NCBI RefSeq assembly: GCF_023074835.1
Contig: NZ_JALLGW010000002.1
Coordinates: forward strand, 186,001-250,000
Length of the DNA: 64,000 nucleotides
DNA from: Halomarina salina
Lineage (GTDB): Archaea > Halobacteriota > Halobacteria > Halobacteriales > Haloarculaceae
Direction of reading: 5' to 3'
The notes under the pieces were generated by a model, which was given only the letters and a program-made list of their open reading frames with translations, was not told the DNA's origin and did not search any database. The translations under genes and the position numbers were made by a program. Of the stretch, positions 8,904 to 17,369 are shown piece after piece. Position 1 is the first letter of the stretch. Every line of letters starts with the position of its first letter.

Positions 8904-9305
8904 TCACTTCTCGGCGGTGGCCGTCGACGGCGGGTCGTCGTACTTCGTCCTGAACTCCTGGATGAGCTGGCCCATCTTGGCGTACCAGTCGTTGAGCAGT
9001 CGCTGCATGTCGTCGGCCACCTCGTCGGCGGCGACCGGTTCGAACACGTGGTAGTAGCCGCCGTCCTCGTAGTTCACCTGCTCGCGCTGGACGAACCCGG
9101 CGTCGAGGAGGCGCTGGATGGAGCGGTAGGCGGTCGTCCGCTCCCGGTCGACGTTGTCTGCGACCTCGTCGACGGTCAGCGGCTCCGACGCGTCCACGAG
9201 CACGCCGAACACGTTCCGGTCGAGGTCCTTGAGACCGTGGAAACACTCCAGCAACCCCTCGCACTCCATGTCCTGCCGGAGCATCTCGTTCATCGAGTCG
9301 GGCAT
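8904..9305 (-). CDS. TrmB-like winged-helix transcriptional regulator
   Basis: 133 residues from the ATG at 9305 (MPDSMNEML). A winged-helix core spans about residues 25-90: LDRNVFGVLVDASEPLTVDEVADNV is the first helix and turn, RTTAYRSIQRLLDAGFV the recognition helix, and EDGGYYHVFEP the wing. The C-terminal 40 residues form an amphipathic helix likely used for dimerisation. This is the layout of short TrmB-family regulators common in haloarchaea. A TATA-like CTTTTTCG lies at 9331-9339 about 30 bp before the ATG. It is transcribed divergently from the small ORF at 9421, so the shared 115-bp region may contain its operator. Target genes are unknown. Confidence 0.75.
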   Translation of the reverse strand: MPDSMNEMLRQDMECEGLLECFHGLKDLDRNVFGVLVDASEPLTVDEVADNVDRERTTAYRSIQRLLDAGFVQREQVNYEDGGYYHVFEPVAADEVADDMQRLLNDWYAKMGQLIQEFRTKYDDPPSTATAEK

Positions 9306-9392
9306 TCCTGTACCGACTGAGACGCTTCGCGCGAAAAAGCGTTGCGCAGTTCGTGAACGACTGCAGGACGCGGGGCGACTCGGACGGTCAGG

Positions 9393-9399
9393 TTGATTT
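9393..9399 (+). promoter_or_regulatory. TATA box for the 29-codon ORF
   Basis: TTGATTT is centred 25 bp before the ATG at 9421. This spacing places the transcription start at the start codon, the usual leaderless arrangement in haloarchaea. Confidence 0.5.
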
Positions 9400-9420
9400 G
9401 TCCCGCCGCCACAGTCCGCC

Positions 9421-9510
9421 CATGACCGTCGCAGACGACAGACGCCGCTCCGGGACGGGAGCATCGACGCCGACAGGTGACTGGCGAGACCCGGTGACGA
9501 CCGATGAGTG
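9421..9510 (+). CDS. 29-residue small ORF coupled to the next gene
   Basis: ATG to TGA, 29 residues, beginning MTVADDRRRSG and ending DPVTTDE. Its stop overlaps the start of the 9504 gene (ATGAGTGA). A TATA box 25 bp upstream fits a leaderless start. A leaderless transcript beginning here would put the next gene downstream of a short translated ORF. No family recognised. Confidence 0.45.
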
Positions 9511-9965
9511 AGGAGCGAGTGACGGCCATCGCCGAGCGGACCGGCCGACTGCTCGACGAGGTGAATCTGCAGGTCGAACAGTTCGACGCCGCGGACGAGC
9601 GGACCGCGTTCCTCGGCTACGTCGGCCACGCGGACGACCCGGAGGAGGTCTTGCGGGAGACCGCAGCACCGGTCGTCGGGGCGTTCGCGGCGGCCCTCGA
9701 CGAACGGGACTGGCCCGAGGCCGTCGACGGCCTCGTGGTCCGGGCGTACGACCCGACCGAGGCCCCCCACAGGCGCGAGGGCGCGCTGGAGTGGGAGGTG
9801 TCGACGGCGCTCGCCGGACGGTACGCCGCCGGCGCTCCTGCCGAGGAACTGGACGAGTCCGACGATACGGAGTCACTCGAAGCGGTCGTCGCGGAAGCGG
9901 TCGGGACCGCCCGAATGCGCTACGCCGACGGCCGCGTCGAACCGCTGTCGCTCGGCGAGCGCTAA
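9504..9965 (+). CDS. hypothetical acidic protein
   Basis: 153 residues, strongly acidic and Ala-rich, no membrane segment, no cysteine. The sequence appears alpha-helical (AIAERTGRLLDEVNLQVEQFDAA, then RETAAPVVGAFAAALDERDWPEAVDGLVV), with a short EWEVSTALAGRYAAG helix and a final beta-like RMRYADGRVEPLSL. I do not recognise a family. Translation is probably coupled to the 29-codon ORF that overlaps its start by seven bases. No neighbour suggests a function. Confidence 0.65.
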   Translation: MSEERVTAIAERTGRLLDEVNLQVEQFDAADERTAFLGYVGHADDPEEVLRETAAPVVGAFAAALDERDWPEAVDGLVVRAYDPTEAPHRREGALEWEVSTALAGRYAAGAPAEELDESDDTESLEAVVAEAVGTARMRYADGRVEPLSLGER

Positions 9966-10036
9966 TATACTCGTCCGGCGTCTCCACCGCTCGACCGTCG
10001 CTCTCCTCGGGGGACCTCACTCGGCCGTCTCTTCGC

Positions 10037-11125
10037 TCACTCCAGCGGGTAGCGTCGAACGCTCGACCCGAACAGCGAGCCGAGGTAGAGCGCTCCGTCG
10101 TGTGTTGTCGCGGACGTGACGCCGAACGTGTCGCCTCCGGGGTCGTGGAGGCTCTCGACGACGTCACCGTCCTCGTCGAGTCGGAGGACGAGGCCGTACG
10201 GCTCGACGTCGATCTCCGTCGCCGAGGCGGGGAGCTTCCCGAGCTGTCGAACCACCCACGGGTACTGGTGGAGCGTGTCGAGGACGTCCGCGCGGAGACT
10301 CGGGATGGCGACCCAGTACGTCCCGTCGTCGGCAACGTCGATGTTGTCCGGGAAACCGACGAGGTTCTCGGCGAACGGTTCTGCCTCGCCCGCTCGCTCG
10401 CCGTCCACCCAGTAGCGCGTGACGCGATACCGGGACGTCTCCGTGACGAGCAGGGAGTCGCCCGCCGGTCCCGGCACCACGCCGTTGGCGAACCCCAGTC
10501 CGTCGAGTTCGACGGTCGTCTCCCCCGTGTCGGGGTGGTAGGCGAGCAGTCGGCCCGTGTCCCGGAGCTCCCACAGTTCGTCCTCGAACCGCTCGTGGAC
10601 AGTCGCGTCGGTGAAGTACACCGTCCCGTCCTCGGCGACGTGGACGTCGTCGGCGTACGCGATCTCCTGACCGCCCGCACTCGTCGCGAGCGCCGTCGCC
10701 TCGCCGTGGGGGGCGACCGAGAGCAGGCCCGCGTCCTCCCCGGCGACGAGCAGGTCGTCACCGTCGCCCTCGAACGTCAGTCCGAGTGGCCGCCCGTCGA
10801 TGTGGGCGAACACCTCGACGGTGGCGTCCGTCGTCGAGTCGTCGACGGGGTCGGCCGTCCGGTAGACCCGGCCGTCGACCGCGCCCGTGTAGAGGCGTCC
10901 GTCGTCGTCGAACGCGACGTCCTCGGGGCCGCCGACGCTGACGACGGGGTCGAGCCCCGCGAGTTCGTCGTTGGCCGCCAGCGCTCCGCTCATGGCTGGA
11001 GCCGTGGGCGGAGTCCAGCCAGCGGGGTCGAGACGCGACTCGCGCGACCGGCCCAGTGCGACGGCGCTCCCGAGTACCAGCCCTGTCGCGACGAAGGGGT
11101 GTCTGCGGAGGAGTCCGAGTACCAT
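10037..11125 (-). CDS. SMP-30/strictosidine-synthase-like beta-propeller protein
   Basis: 362 residues from the ATG at 11125; a GTG five codons earlier is an alternative. An N-terminal hydrophobic segment (RHPFVATGLVLGSAVALG) is a membrane anchor or uncleaved signal. The rest is a six-bladed propeller: GPEDVAFDDDGRLYTG, LGLTFEGDGDDLLVAG, YADDVHVAEDGTVYFTD, GFANGVVPGPAGDSLLVTE, GFPDNIDVADDGTYWVA and GVTSATTHDGALYLGS are the repeated blade motifs. TETSRYRVTRYWVDG and GFPDNIDV are diagnostic of the strictosidine-synthase/APMAP branch, which in prokaryotes behaves as calcium-dependent lactonase or arylesterase. Substrate unknown; the active side would face outwards. Confidence 0.75.
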   Translation of the reverse strand: MVLGLLRRHPFVATGLVLGSAVALGRSRESRLDPAGWTPPTAPAMSGALAANDELAGLDPVVSVGGPEDVAFDDDGRLYTGAVDGRVYRTADPVDDSTTDATVEVFAHIDGRPLGLTFEGDGDDLLVAGEDAGLLSVAPHGEATALATSAGGQEIAYADDVHVAEDGTVYFTDATVHERFEDELWELRDTGRLLAYHPDTGETTVELDGLGFANGVVPGPAGDSLLVTETSRYRVTRYWVDGERAGEAEPFAENLVGFPDNIDVADDGTYWVAIPSLRADVLDTLHQYPWVVRQLGKLPASATEIDVEPYGLVLRLDEDGDVVESLHDPGGDTFGVTSATTHDGALYLGSLFGSSVRRYPLE

Positions 11126-11331
11126 GACCACACAACACACGTGGGCCCGGGAAAGGTGTTCCTGTCAACGACGGACGAGAACGAGTCCGTCGGACGTGAG
11201 CGGCGCGTCGGCTCGTGTCGACACGCGACTGCTCGCGCCGGACGGGTCGCTCGCGGACAGTCGCGGGAGCGTGTGGTATCGGGCGCTGGAGGGCGGTCGC
11301 TCGGGTTCGGAGAAACCGGGAGAGAAAGGGG

Positions 11332-11628
11332 TTACGCCGTCTCGGTGTCGGTGTCGCGGTTCTGGTTCGTCTCGGTCGCGGTGTCAGCGGAGGTCGACTC
11401 CTCCGTGTCCGCCTCCTCCTCGTTGGTCCCCATTGCGTCGCCTTTCATCTCCTGGAGTTCGTTCTCCATCTCCTCACGTCCCTTCTTGAACTCGCCCATC
11501 GCCTGTCCCGAGGAGCGGGCGAGTTTCGGGAGCTTGTTCGCTCCGAACAGCAGGACGATGATGAGCAGGACGACGAACACTTCGATGCCCCCGGGGATGC
11601 CCGGGAACAGTGGTACGATCGATGGCAT
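11332..11628 (-). CDS. tatA: Sec-independent translocase protein TatA
   Basis: 98 residues. A short outside segment (MPSIVPLFPG) is followed by one membrane helix (about 15-31) and the conserved FGANKLPKLARSSGQAMGEFKKG amphipathic-helix region, split here by the Gly hinge typical of TatA/E. The C-terminal 45 residues are acidic and disordered. The start at 11628 is chosen because it gives the canonical TatA N-terminus; upstream codons are not conserved. TatA forms the pore for export of folded proteins with RR signals; several Tat substrates occur in this window (the GH26-like enzyme and the ABC lipoprotein). It is not linked to tatC here. Confidence 0.9.
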   Translation of the reverse strand: MPSIVPLFPGIPGGIEVFVVLLIIVLLFGANKLPKLARSSGQAMGEFKKGREEMENELQEMKGDAMGTNEEEADTEESTSADTATETNQNRDTDTETA

Positions 11629-11763
11629 GGTGTGAATCGCTACCTGACCATTCGTCCTGCCACTTGTAGGTCTTCCCCCCATACACTGAGCCTCGCTACG
11701 GATTGTCGTTCGGCAGCGAACCGGTCTGGAAGCGGGAATTTCTCCGCTTTCCGACCACCTCGC

Positions 11764-12762
11764 CTACCGGTTTCGGTACTTGTGGGCCGCCATCGTGACC
11801 GTGTTGTAACTCCAGGAGGCGACGTACATACTCGCCCGCGTGACGAACGTGACGGGTTCGGTGGCGAGGCGCGAGAGGTAGTCGTTGCTCTTCGTGTACG
11901 CCTCGGCGACCATGCCCGGCCGGAACATCTCGTTGGCCTCGTAGCAGAAGACGGGTTTCCTGGCGTACTTCGTTATCTCGTTCGCCTGGTGCGGGTCGCT
12001 CTCGATGAACAGTTCCGCGTCGGTCTCGTCGTAGATACGGGCCTTGAACCGGGCGTGGTCGGCCCGTCGCTGGCGCTCCTCCATGCTCGACGCCTGGCAC
12101 ATCACGAGCTCTTCGTACTCGATACCGTGTTCTGCGAGCCACTGTTCGGTCTCGGGGCGGTACTTCTCCAGCCGGTTCGTCACCAGCCAGCCCACCCGCT
12201 CGGTGGGGACGATCTGTGGCTCGACCGTGGTGATGAACTCCCGGTACTTCGGTCCGTCGTCGTTCTCGTCGGCGGTCGGGTCGCGACAGAGCACGCCGTC
12301 GATGTCGATACACGAGTGTTTCAACATCGGGTGGTGCATCAGGTTCCACTCGAACACGCGCGGCGTATCGACGACCTCCGCCCAGTGGTCGACGAAGTTG
12401 TGGCCGCGCTTCGAGATGTAAATCGCGGCGTACTCCAGTTCGAACGAGAAGTTCTCCTCGGCCAGTCGCGCCTTCGTCTCCGTCATCTGTGTCCCGGACT
12501 TGACCGAGTCGTCGAGGACGAGTACGCGGTCGATGTCCTCGAACGACGACACGCTCCCGTCGTAGCGGTGGCCGGTCTGGAGCAGTCGCTCCTCGCAGAG
12601 ACCGTCGACGTCCGTCATCGGCCGGTCGAGATGGAGACAGAGGAGGTTCGCCGCGAGGAGTCCGCTCCTCGGAATCCCGACCACCAGGTCGATATCACCC
12701 GGTAAGGACTGTGCCAACTGTCGCGCGGACGCGCCCAGGTCCGAAACGCTCCTGTAATTCAT
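11764..12762 (-). CDS. phosphoribosyltransferase-HAD fusion protein
   Basis: 332 residues from the ATG at 12762, which has a GAGGGAG ribosome-binding site seven bases upstream; an in-frame ATG ten codons earlier is possible. Residues 1-125 form a type I phosphoribosyltransferase: VVGIPRSGLLAANLL, then the PRPP loop VLVLDDSVKSGT at about 80-91. Residues 150-290 form a HAD-like domain: CIDIDGVLC (motif I, two Asp), LVTNR (motif II) and FIESDP (motif IV). PRTase domains of this sort resemble orotate or hypoxanthine phosphoribosyltransferases. The C-terminal residues 285-332 are a conserved tail without a known fold. The combined function is unknown; such fusions occur near surface polysaccharide genes in other genomes, which is background rather than evidence here. 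Confidence 0.7.
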   Translation of the reverse strand: MNYRSVSDLGASARQLAQSLPGDIDLVVGIPRSGLLAANLLCLHLDRPMTDVDGLCEERLLQTGHRYDGSVSSFEDIDRVLVLDDSVKSGTQMTETKARLAEENFSFELEYAAIYISKRGHNFVDHWAEVVDTPRVFEWNLMHHPMLKHSCIDIDGVLCRDPTADENDDGPKYREFITTVEPQIVPTERVGWLVTNRLEKYRPETEQWLAEHGIEYEELVMCQASSMEERQRRADHARFKARIYDETDAELFIESDPHQANEITKYARKPVFCYEANEMFRPGMVAEAYTKSNDYLSRLATEPVTFVTRASMYVASWSYNTVTMAAHKYRNR

Positions 12763-13248
12763 ATTGTTCTCCCTCTTTTCGTCTACCTCCATTGCTAAGG
12801 GTGCATTACTTGATAAACGACAGGAACGACGAAGCAGTAGCTGACGCCAACGGACCGAGGGAGCACCGCCGACCACCCGCCGATGGACCCCGATAGTGGA
12901 AACCGACCGGGTCCCGGCGAACCCGTGTCGCATCGGACCGAGCGGTCGTTACGACCGAGGCGTTTCCGAACCCTAAACTCATCAGCGTCAAAGTTCGCTA
13001 TCCGTATCTGTAATCGGCTCTCGTTCAGGATTGCACAGCGCACCGTCCTCGTTCGCGGTGGCTAACACAGTTTACCGATGTCGAAGGGTCCGACTTCCGG
13101 CCGTGATTGCTCGAACGGAGCCTGTAAGCAGGTCTTACTGTCCTCCCGGTGGGACAGACGGAGCTCCGTATGCGTCTGCACGCCGTTCCTTTCCCGAACG
13201 AACATTCCGGTCGGGTCCACGCCCGGCGACCGTCCTGGTCGCAGACCC
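12763..13248. other. 486-bp intergenic region without recognised gene
   Basis: Lies between the 5' end of the phosphoribosyltransferase-HAD gene and the 3' end of the Bat-type regulator. ORFs of about 60 codons on both strands have the wrong composition (basic, Ser/Arg-rich) for this organism. It contains AT-richer stretches at 12795-12830 (likely promoter of the minus-strand gene) and 12975-13015, and TTTACCGATG at 13071-13080. No RNA gene was recognised. Confidence 0.4.
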
Positions 13249-13923
13249 TCAGCGCCGGGCCGTGGGTGCCACCTCGGACGACTGACCGACGACGAGCGTC
13301 TCCTCGACGAGCGCTTCGAGCCCCCGGCGGAGCCGTTCGGAGAACGCCTGGTGTGAGATACCCTCCTCGCGAGCGATCTCCTTGAGCGAACAGCGACGCG
13401 GGACCGCGAAGTAGCCGTGTTCGTGAGCGGTGACGATGGCGTCGTACTGTGCGCCGGTGAGTCCGTACCGTGCCGACGGGTCACCTTCCATCTTCACGAT
13501 GGAGAGCAGGTCGAACGTCAGCCCGTGGTCGTGGCAGAACTCGTTCGCCGTCGCGAGCGAGTCGTGGTCGGGAAACAGGATGCGAACGACCCATCGACTG
13601 TCCTCGGTGACGGCGCTCAGAATCGTCGCGTGGCTGTTCGTCAGCATGTGGGTGATGAGCTGGATGTGGTCGACCCACTCCATCCGGTAGAGCCACTCGT
13701 CGTCGAACGCACTCAGCAGCGAGACGTCGTTCGCGCTCGAATCGGCCAGTAGCGCACGTTCGAGCGCGTCACCGTCCGGCGCACGCGCCCACAGCAACGG
13801 CATCACGTTCTCGCCGGACTCGACGATGCGCTCGCACTCGAACGACGCGTCCGGGACCGCGTCGAGCGTCTCCCAGAGCGCGAACTCCTCGGCCGGTATG
13901 GCGAGCGTGGCGACAGTACCCAT
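13249..13923 (-). CDS. Bat-type HTH_10 transcriptional regulator
   Basis: 224 residues from the ATG at 13923 (MGTVATLAIPAEEFALWETL), the standard N-terminus of haloarchaeal HTH_10 regulators, a beta-rich sensor domain running to about 150. The C-terminal HTH_10 domain starts at YGLTGAQYDAIVTAHEHGYFAVPRRCSLKEIA and continues EGISHQAFSERLRRGL, the helix-turn-helix shared with the bacterio-opsin activator Bat. No PAS or GAF domain is present, so this is the short class. The ligand and targets are unknown. It is a single gene facing left into an intergenic gap, convergent with nothing. Confidence 0.85.
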   Translation of the reverse strand: MGTVATLAIPAEEFALWETLDAVPDASFECERIVESGENVMPLLWARAPDGDALERALLADSSANDVSLLSAFDDEWLYRMEWVDHIQLITHMLTNSHATILSAVTEDSRWVVRILFPDHDSLATANEFCHDHGLTFDLLSIVKMEGDPSARYGLTGAQYDAIVTAHEHGYFAVPRRCSLKEIAREEGISHQAFSERLRRGLEALVEETLVVGQSSEVAPTARR

Positions 13924-14029
13924 ACCCCAGGGTACGGCGTCAGCGAACATGAACAGTGACCTCCGAGCGAAAACAGGACGAACCGGAACGGAACGACCGT
14001 CGACGACGAGTCGCTGCGGAGCGAATCGG

Positions 14030-14476
14030 TCAGTCGGCGGCTTCGGAGTCGGCGAGCGGGTACTCCGCTTCGAGCAGCGTACAGACGTCGGCCTCCGGGT
14101 TGAAGCAGTCGGGACACTCACCCTCGCGGTCGATGATAGTGTCGAGTCGCTCCGCGACGGTGTCGTCGATGACGCTCTCTAGCTGGTGGGCCTCCATCCG
14201 GAACTCCTCGACGTCGAGCACCTCGACGAGGAACCGCTCGATGATGCAGTACGTCCGCAGCGCGTCGCGGGCGCGGACGATGCCCTCGTCGGTCAGCGAG
14301 ACGCCCTTGTACTTCTCGTGGTCCGCGAGGCCGCGACCCTCGAGTTTCCCGATCATCTCGTTGGCGCTGGCGGGGCTCACGTCGAGTGCGTCCGCGAGCC
14401 GACCGGTCGCCGCGGGTCCGTTCTCCTGCTCCTGGATGAGGTAGATGGCCTTCAGATACTGGTCTGCAGTGTTCAT
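14030..14476 (-). CDS. DtxR/MntR-family metal-dependent transcriptional regulator
   Basis: 148 residues. N-terminal winged helix: TADQYLKAIYLIQEQENGPAATGRLADALDVSPASANEMIGKLEGRGL, with DHEKYKGVSLTDEG as the wing. The dimerisation and metal-binding domain follows (RTYCIIERFLVEVLDVEEFRMEAHQLESVIDD), with the Cys/Glu/His ligand set typical of DtxR, IdeR and SirR-like proteins. The C-terminus has a CPDCFNPEADVC cysteine cluster, seen in haloarchaeal SirR-like regulators, but the SH3 domain of bacterial DtxR is missing. These repressors bind DNA when loaded with Fe2+ or Mn2+. The next gene upstream, 64 bp away on the same strand, encodes a ferritin-like protein, consistent with iron homeostasis. 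Confidence 0.85.
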   Translation of the reverse strand: MNTADQYLKAIYLIQEQENGPAATGRLADALDVSPASANEMIGKLEGRGLADHEKYKGVSLTDEGIVRARDALRTYCIIERFLVEVLDVEEFRMEAHQLESVIDDTVAERLDTIIDREGECPDCFNPEADVCTLLEAEYPLADSEAAD

Positions 14477-14540
14477 GGCTGCCTCCGTGGGGGCGTTCGT
14501 CGGTCGTCCGTCGCGCTTCGTCTCGGCCGCTGGCTGTCGC

Positions 14541-15032
14541 TCATTCGCGGGTCTCCATCAGTCTGGTGACCTCCTCGACGCCCTCCGCCTCCTCCTCGCG
14601 GATGCGTGTGAGCGTCTCGACGAGTCGCTCGCGGTCGACGCTGAACTGGGCGTCCGAGGCCTCGATGGCCTCCAGCACGTCGTCGTAGAACTTGTACGCC
14701 GTCTCCTCGTTGCAGAGCTGGTCGTAGAGGACGCCGTCGAAATCGTCGGGCTTCGTCTGGCCGTACTGCGCCTCGACGAGCCCCTCTATCTGGTCGAACG
14801 GCACGCTCTCGGCGTCCAGTTCCGCGACGAGCGCCTCCAGTCGGCCGCGGTGGGCCGCGGACTCCTCGGCGGCGTGTTCGAGCAACGCCCGCACGTCGGC
14901 GTCGAGTTCCGCGTCGTCCATCGTCTGGGCGTGCTTGTGCGCTCGGGCCTCGACCACCTCTTCGAGCACCATCCCGATCTGCAGGAGGCGGGCGAGCTGG
15001 TGGTCCGAACGGACCTGCCGCGTGACGCTCAT
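14541..15032 (-). CDS. ferritin-like / rubrerythrin-type protein
   Basis: 163 residues, all alpha-helical. Four helices carry the carboxylate and His ligands expected for a di-iron centre: EEVVEARAHKH, EHAAEESAAHR, LCNEETAYKFYDD and EEEAEGVEEV. The spacing suits a ferritin-like four-helix bundle rather than a full ferritin or Dps. No Cys is present apart from one in helix three, so no rubredoxin domain. It probably binds or oxidises iron, or protects against peroxide. It lies directly upstream of the DtxR-type regulator gene on the same strand, and the pair may be co-transcribed and autoregulated. Confidence 0.75.
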   Translation of the reverse strand: MSVTRQVRSDHQLARLLQIGMVLEEVVEARAHKHAQTMDDAELDADVRALLEHAAEESAAHRGRLEALVAELDAESVPFDQIEGLVEAQYGQTKPDDFDGVLYDQLCNEETAYKFYDDVLEAIEASDAQFSVDRERLVETLTRIREEEAEGVEEVTRLMETRE

Positions 15033-15098
15033 CGGTCACACGGACGGGTGCGTCCGGCGAACGGTTCTCTCATGCGTCGAGATGGCGCGGGCTGACAG

Positions 15099-15953
15099 TT
15101 AAGTCGTTCCCTCGGGCAGTCCGCCCCAGAAGGCGGCGAGGAGCGCCGTTACCGCCGCCGGACGCTCGACGCTCGGCAGGTGGGCAGTCGCGTCGACGAC
15201 CTCCAGGCGGACCCGAGGGACCTCCCCGACGAGCCGCTCGACGGCGTCGTGGACGCTCGGCAGGTCGTACTCGCCGACGACCACGAGCAGCGGGACCGCG
15301 AGGTCGGGCAGTCGCTCGACGGCCGGCGGGTCGAGGTCGCTCGCGTCCTCGCGTCGACCGGCCGCCTCCCGGCGCAGTGCCGCCTCGTCCATCTCCGTCA
15401 CCCACTCCCGGACGGGGTCGGGGACGACCGCCTGCTCCCGTTCCGGGCCGACCAGCCACAGCGCCACCTCGTGTTCCGCCGCGGCCCGAAACTTCCCCGC
15501 CTCGAACGCCTCGACGGACGCCTCGTACCGCTCGGCGACGCCGTCCCAGACCGGCGAGTCGGTCGGCTCCTCGTAGTCGTGGCCGCCGACCGTGGGACCG
15601 ACGAGCGTCAGCGAGCGCACCCGCTCGGGTCGTTCGAGCGTCGCGTCGAGCGCCACGCCCGCGCCGAACGAACAGCCGACGAGGTGGACGTCGTCCAGGT
15701 CGAGAGCGTCGAGCAGTGCGAGCAGTTCCTCCCGGTGGGTCCCCTCGCCCGTCGCTCGTGACTCCCCCCATCCCTGCAGGTCGTAGCGAACCGTCCGGTA
15801 GCGGTCGGCGAGCGCCTCGACCTGCGGGTCCCACATCCGGCGGTCGGTGATGCCGCTGTGGACGAACACGACGGTGTCGCCGCCTCCCACATCGTCGTAC
15901 GCGAGGGTCGCCGACCCGGCGTCGAGGCGGTCGCCGCGAGTCGATGTGGTCAT
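15099..15953 (-). CDS. alpha/beta-fold hydrolase
   Basis: 284 residues from the ATG at 15953. FVHSGITDRRMWDPQ forms the oxyanion segment, GCSFGAG the nucleophile elbow (Ser), VVGEYDLPSV the acid (Asp) and DATAHLPSVERP the base (His), so the catalytic triad is complete. Length and motifs resemble 3-oxoadipate enol-lactonases and related C-C hydrolases. It stands alone on the minus strand between the ferritin-like gene and the suf operon, and differs from the first hydrolase in this window in having the normal Asp. Substrate unknown. Confidence 0.8.
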   Translation of the reverse strand: MTTSTRGDRLDAGSATLAYDDVGGGDTVVFVHSGITDRRMWDPQVEALADRYRTVRYDLQGWGESRATGEGTHREELLALLDALDLDDVHLVGCSFGAGVALDATLERPERVRSLTLVGPTVGGHDYEEPTDSPVWDGVAERYEASVEAFEAGKFRAAAEHEVALWLVGPEREQAVVPDPVREWVTEMDEAALRREAAGRREDASDLDPPAVERLPDLAVPLLVVVGEYDLPSVHDAVERLVGEVPRVRLEVVDATAHLPSVERPAAVTALLAAFWGGLPEGTT

Positions 15954-16072
15954 CGTCGCCGAAGACGACGAGCGAGGGGATAACGCTGTCTTCGATTCGA
16001 GTGGTCGCGTCGCCCGGCGCTGGTGAGGCACATCGGCGGGACGAGTGGGTCGCGTCGCTCGGGCGGCAGGTC

Positions 16073-16084
16073 GAAGAAAAACGG
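16073..16084 (-). terminator. possible T-rich terminator after sufD
   Basis: On the minus strand the sequence CCGTTTTTCTTC follows the sufD stop by about 20 bases. Archaeal transcription often ends at short T tracts; there is no stable hairpin. Confidence 0.35.
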
Positions 16085-16103
16085 GTATCGCCGCGGTGGC
16101 TGC

Positions 16104-17369
16104 TCAGTCGAAGCGCGACGCGAGACGGTCGCGGATACGCTCCTGGAGGTCCTCGCGCAGTTCCTCGACCTCGATCTCTTCGAGGACTGGGACGTAGAAC
16201 CCTTCGACGAGCATGTTCTTCGCGAGCTGCGGCGGGATGCCGCGCGAGGTCATGTAGAACAGGTCCTCCTCGTCGACCTGCCCGACCGTCGCGGAGTGGC
16301 TCGCCTCGGTGTCGTGGTTGTTGATGATGAGCTTCGGGGAGGCGTCGGCCTCGCTCTCGTCGCTCAGCATCAGGGTGTTCTCGCGCTGGTACGACGACGT
16401 GTCCCAGGCTTCGCGACCGACGTTCTGGACGCCCTCGTACACCGAGCGCGCCCGATCGTCGATGACGCCGCGCGTGACGAGGTCCGCCGTCGTGTGCTCG
16501 GCGTTGTGCCAGACGCGCGCGTCGACGTCGAAGTGCTGGTCCTCGTGGCCGTAGAACGCCCCGATGATCTTCGCCTCGGAGCTGTCGCCGTCGAGGTGCG
16601 TCTCGACGGACGACTTCGTCAGCCGCGAGCCCACGTTGCAGTCGATGAAGTTGACCGTGCCGTACGTGTCGACGGTCGCCTCCTTGAGCTGGTAGTTGTA
16701 CGTCGTGCGGTCGAGGTCCTGCAGCGAGCCGTACTGGACGTAGGCGTTCTCACCGCCAGCTACCTCGACGAGTCCGGAGTAGTAGCGGTTCCCCGCCCGG
16801 CCCTCGCCGTCGTCGCTCGCGCGTCGACGCTCGGGGTCGACGGCCGCGCCGCCGGTCTCCTGGCGTTCGAAGATGGTCACCGACGAGGACTCCTCGGCGA
16901 CGACGAGCGTGTAGTTGAACAGCGACCGACTGTTCATCGTCGTCCGGATGGTGACGTCCTCGGCGTTCACGCCCTCGGGGACGTGGATGACCGTCCCCGT
17001 GGTGAACAGGGCCGTCGACATCGCCGTCAGGTAGTTCGTCTGCGGGTCGACGACGCTCCCGAAGTGCTCCTCGACGAGTTCCTCGTGTTCGTCGAGCGCC
17101 TCCGCGAACGACAGCACCTCGACCTCGTCGGGACCGACCTGGTCCTTCTCCTCGGCGGCGTTCAGCGGGTCGACGAACGACTCGAAGTCGAGTTCCGCGA
17201 GGTTCGTCCACTTGCGTCCCGGCGTCTGGATGACCGCCGGGAAGTCGATGTCGTCGAGCGCGTCCAGCGCGTCGAGACGCGTCTGGAGGAGCCAGTCGGG
17301 CTCGTCGAGCGACTCCGATATCTCTCGAACCTGCGCTTCCGTCAGGTTCGCGTGTACCTGCGTGCTCAT
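16104..17369 (-). CDS. sufD: Fe-S cluster assembly protein SufD
   Basis: 421-residue SufB/SufD-family scaffold protein. The C-terminal parallel beta-helix core (AKIIGAFYGHEDQHFDVDARVWHN region) and final EIEVEELREDLQERIRDRL helix are typical; SHSATVGQVDEEDLFYMTSRGI is the conserved motif shared with SufB. SufD pairs with SufB and the ATPase SufC to build iron-sulfur clusters in the cytoplasm. It abuts sufB with no gap (sufB ends at 17370), and gene order C-B-D is the usual one in archaea. No sufS, sufU or sufE is adjacent. The clusters made here would serve proteins such as NuoB, NuoI and the Rieske protein. Confidence 0.93.
   Translation of the reverse strand: MSTQVHANLTEAQVREISESLDEPDWLLQTRLDALDALDDIDFPAVIQTPGRKWTNLAELDFESFVDPLNAAEEKDQVGPDEVEVLSFAEALDEHEELVEEHFGSVVDPQTNYLTAMSTALFTTGTVIHVPEGVNAEDVTIRTTMNSRSLFNYTLVVAEESSSVTIFERQETGGAAVDPERRRASDDGEGRAGNRYYSGLVEVAGGENAYVQYGSLQDLDRTTYNYQLKEATVDTYGTVNFIDCNVGSRLTKSSVETHLDGDSSEAKIIGAFYGHEDQHFDVDARVWHNAEHTTADLVTRGVIDDRARSVYEGVQNVGREAWDTSSYQRENTLMLSDESEADASPKLIINNHDTEASHSATVGQVDEEDLFYMTSRGIPPQLAKNMLVEGFYVPVLEEIEVEELREDLQERIRDRLASRFD

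Noticed and set aside
12883-13065. 60-codon ORF in the gap before the Bat-type regulator
   Set aside because: Basic, Ser/Arg-rich sequence unlike proteins of this organism and no promoter.
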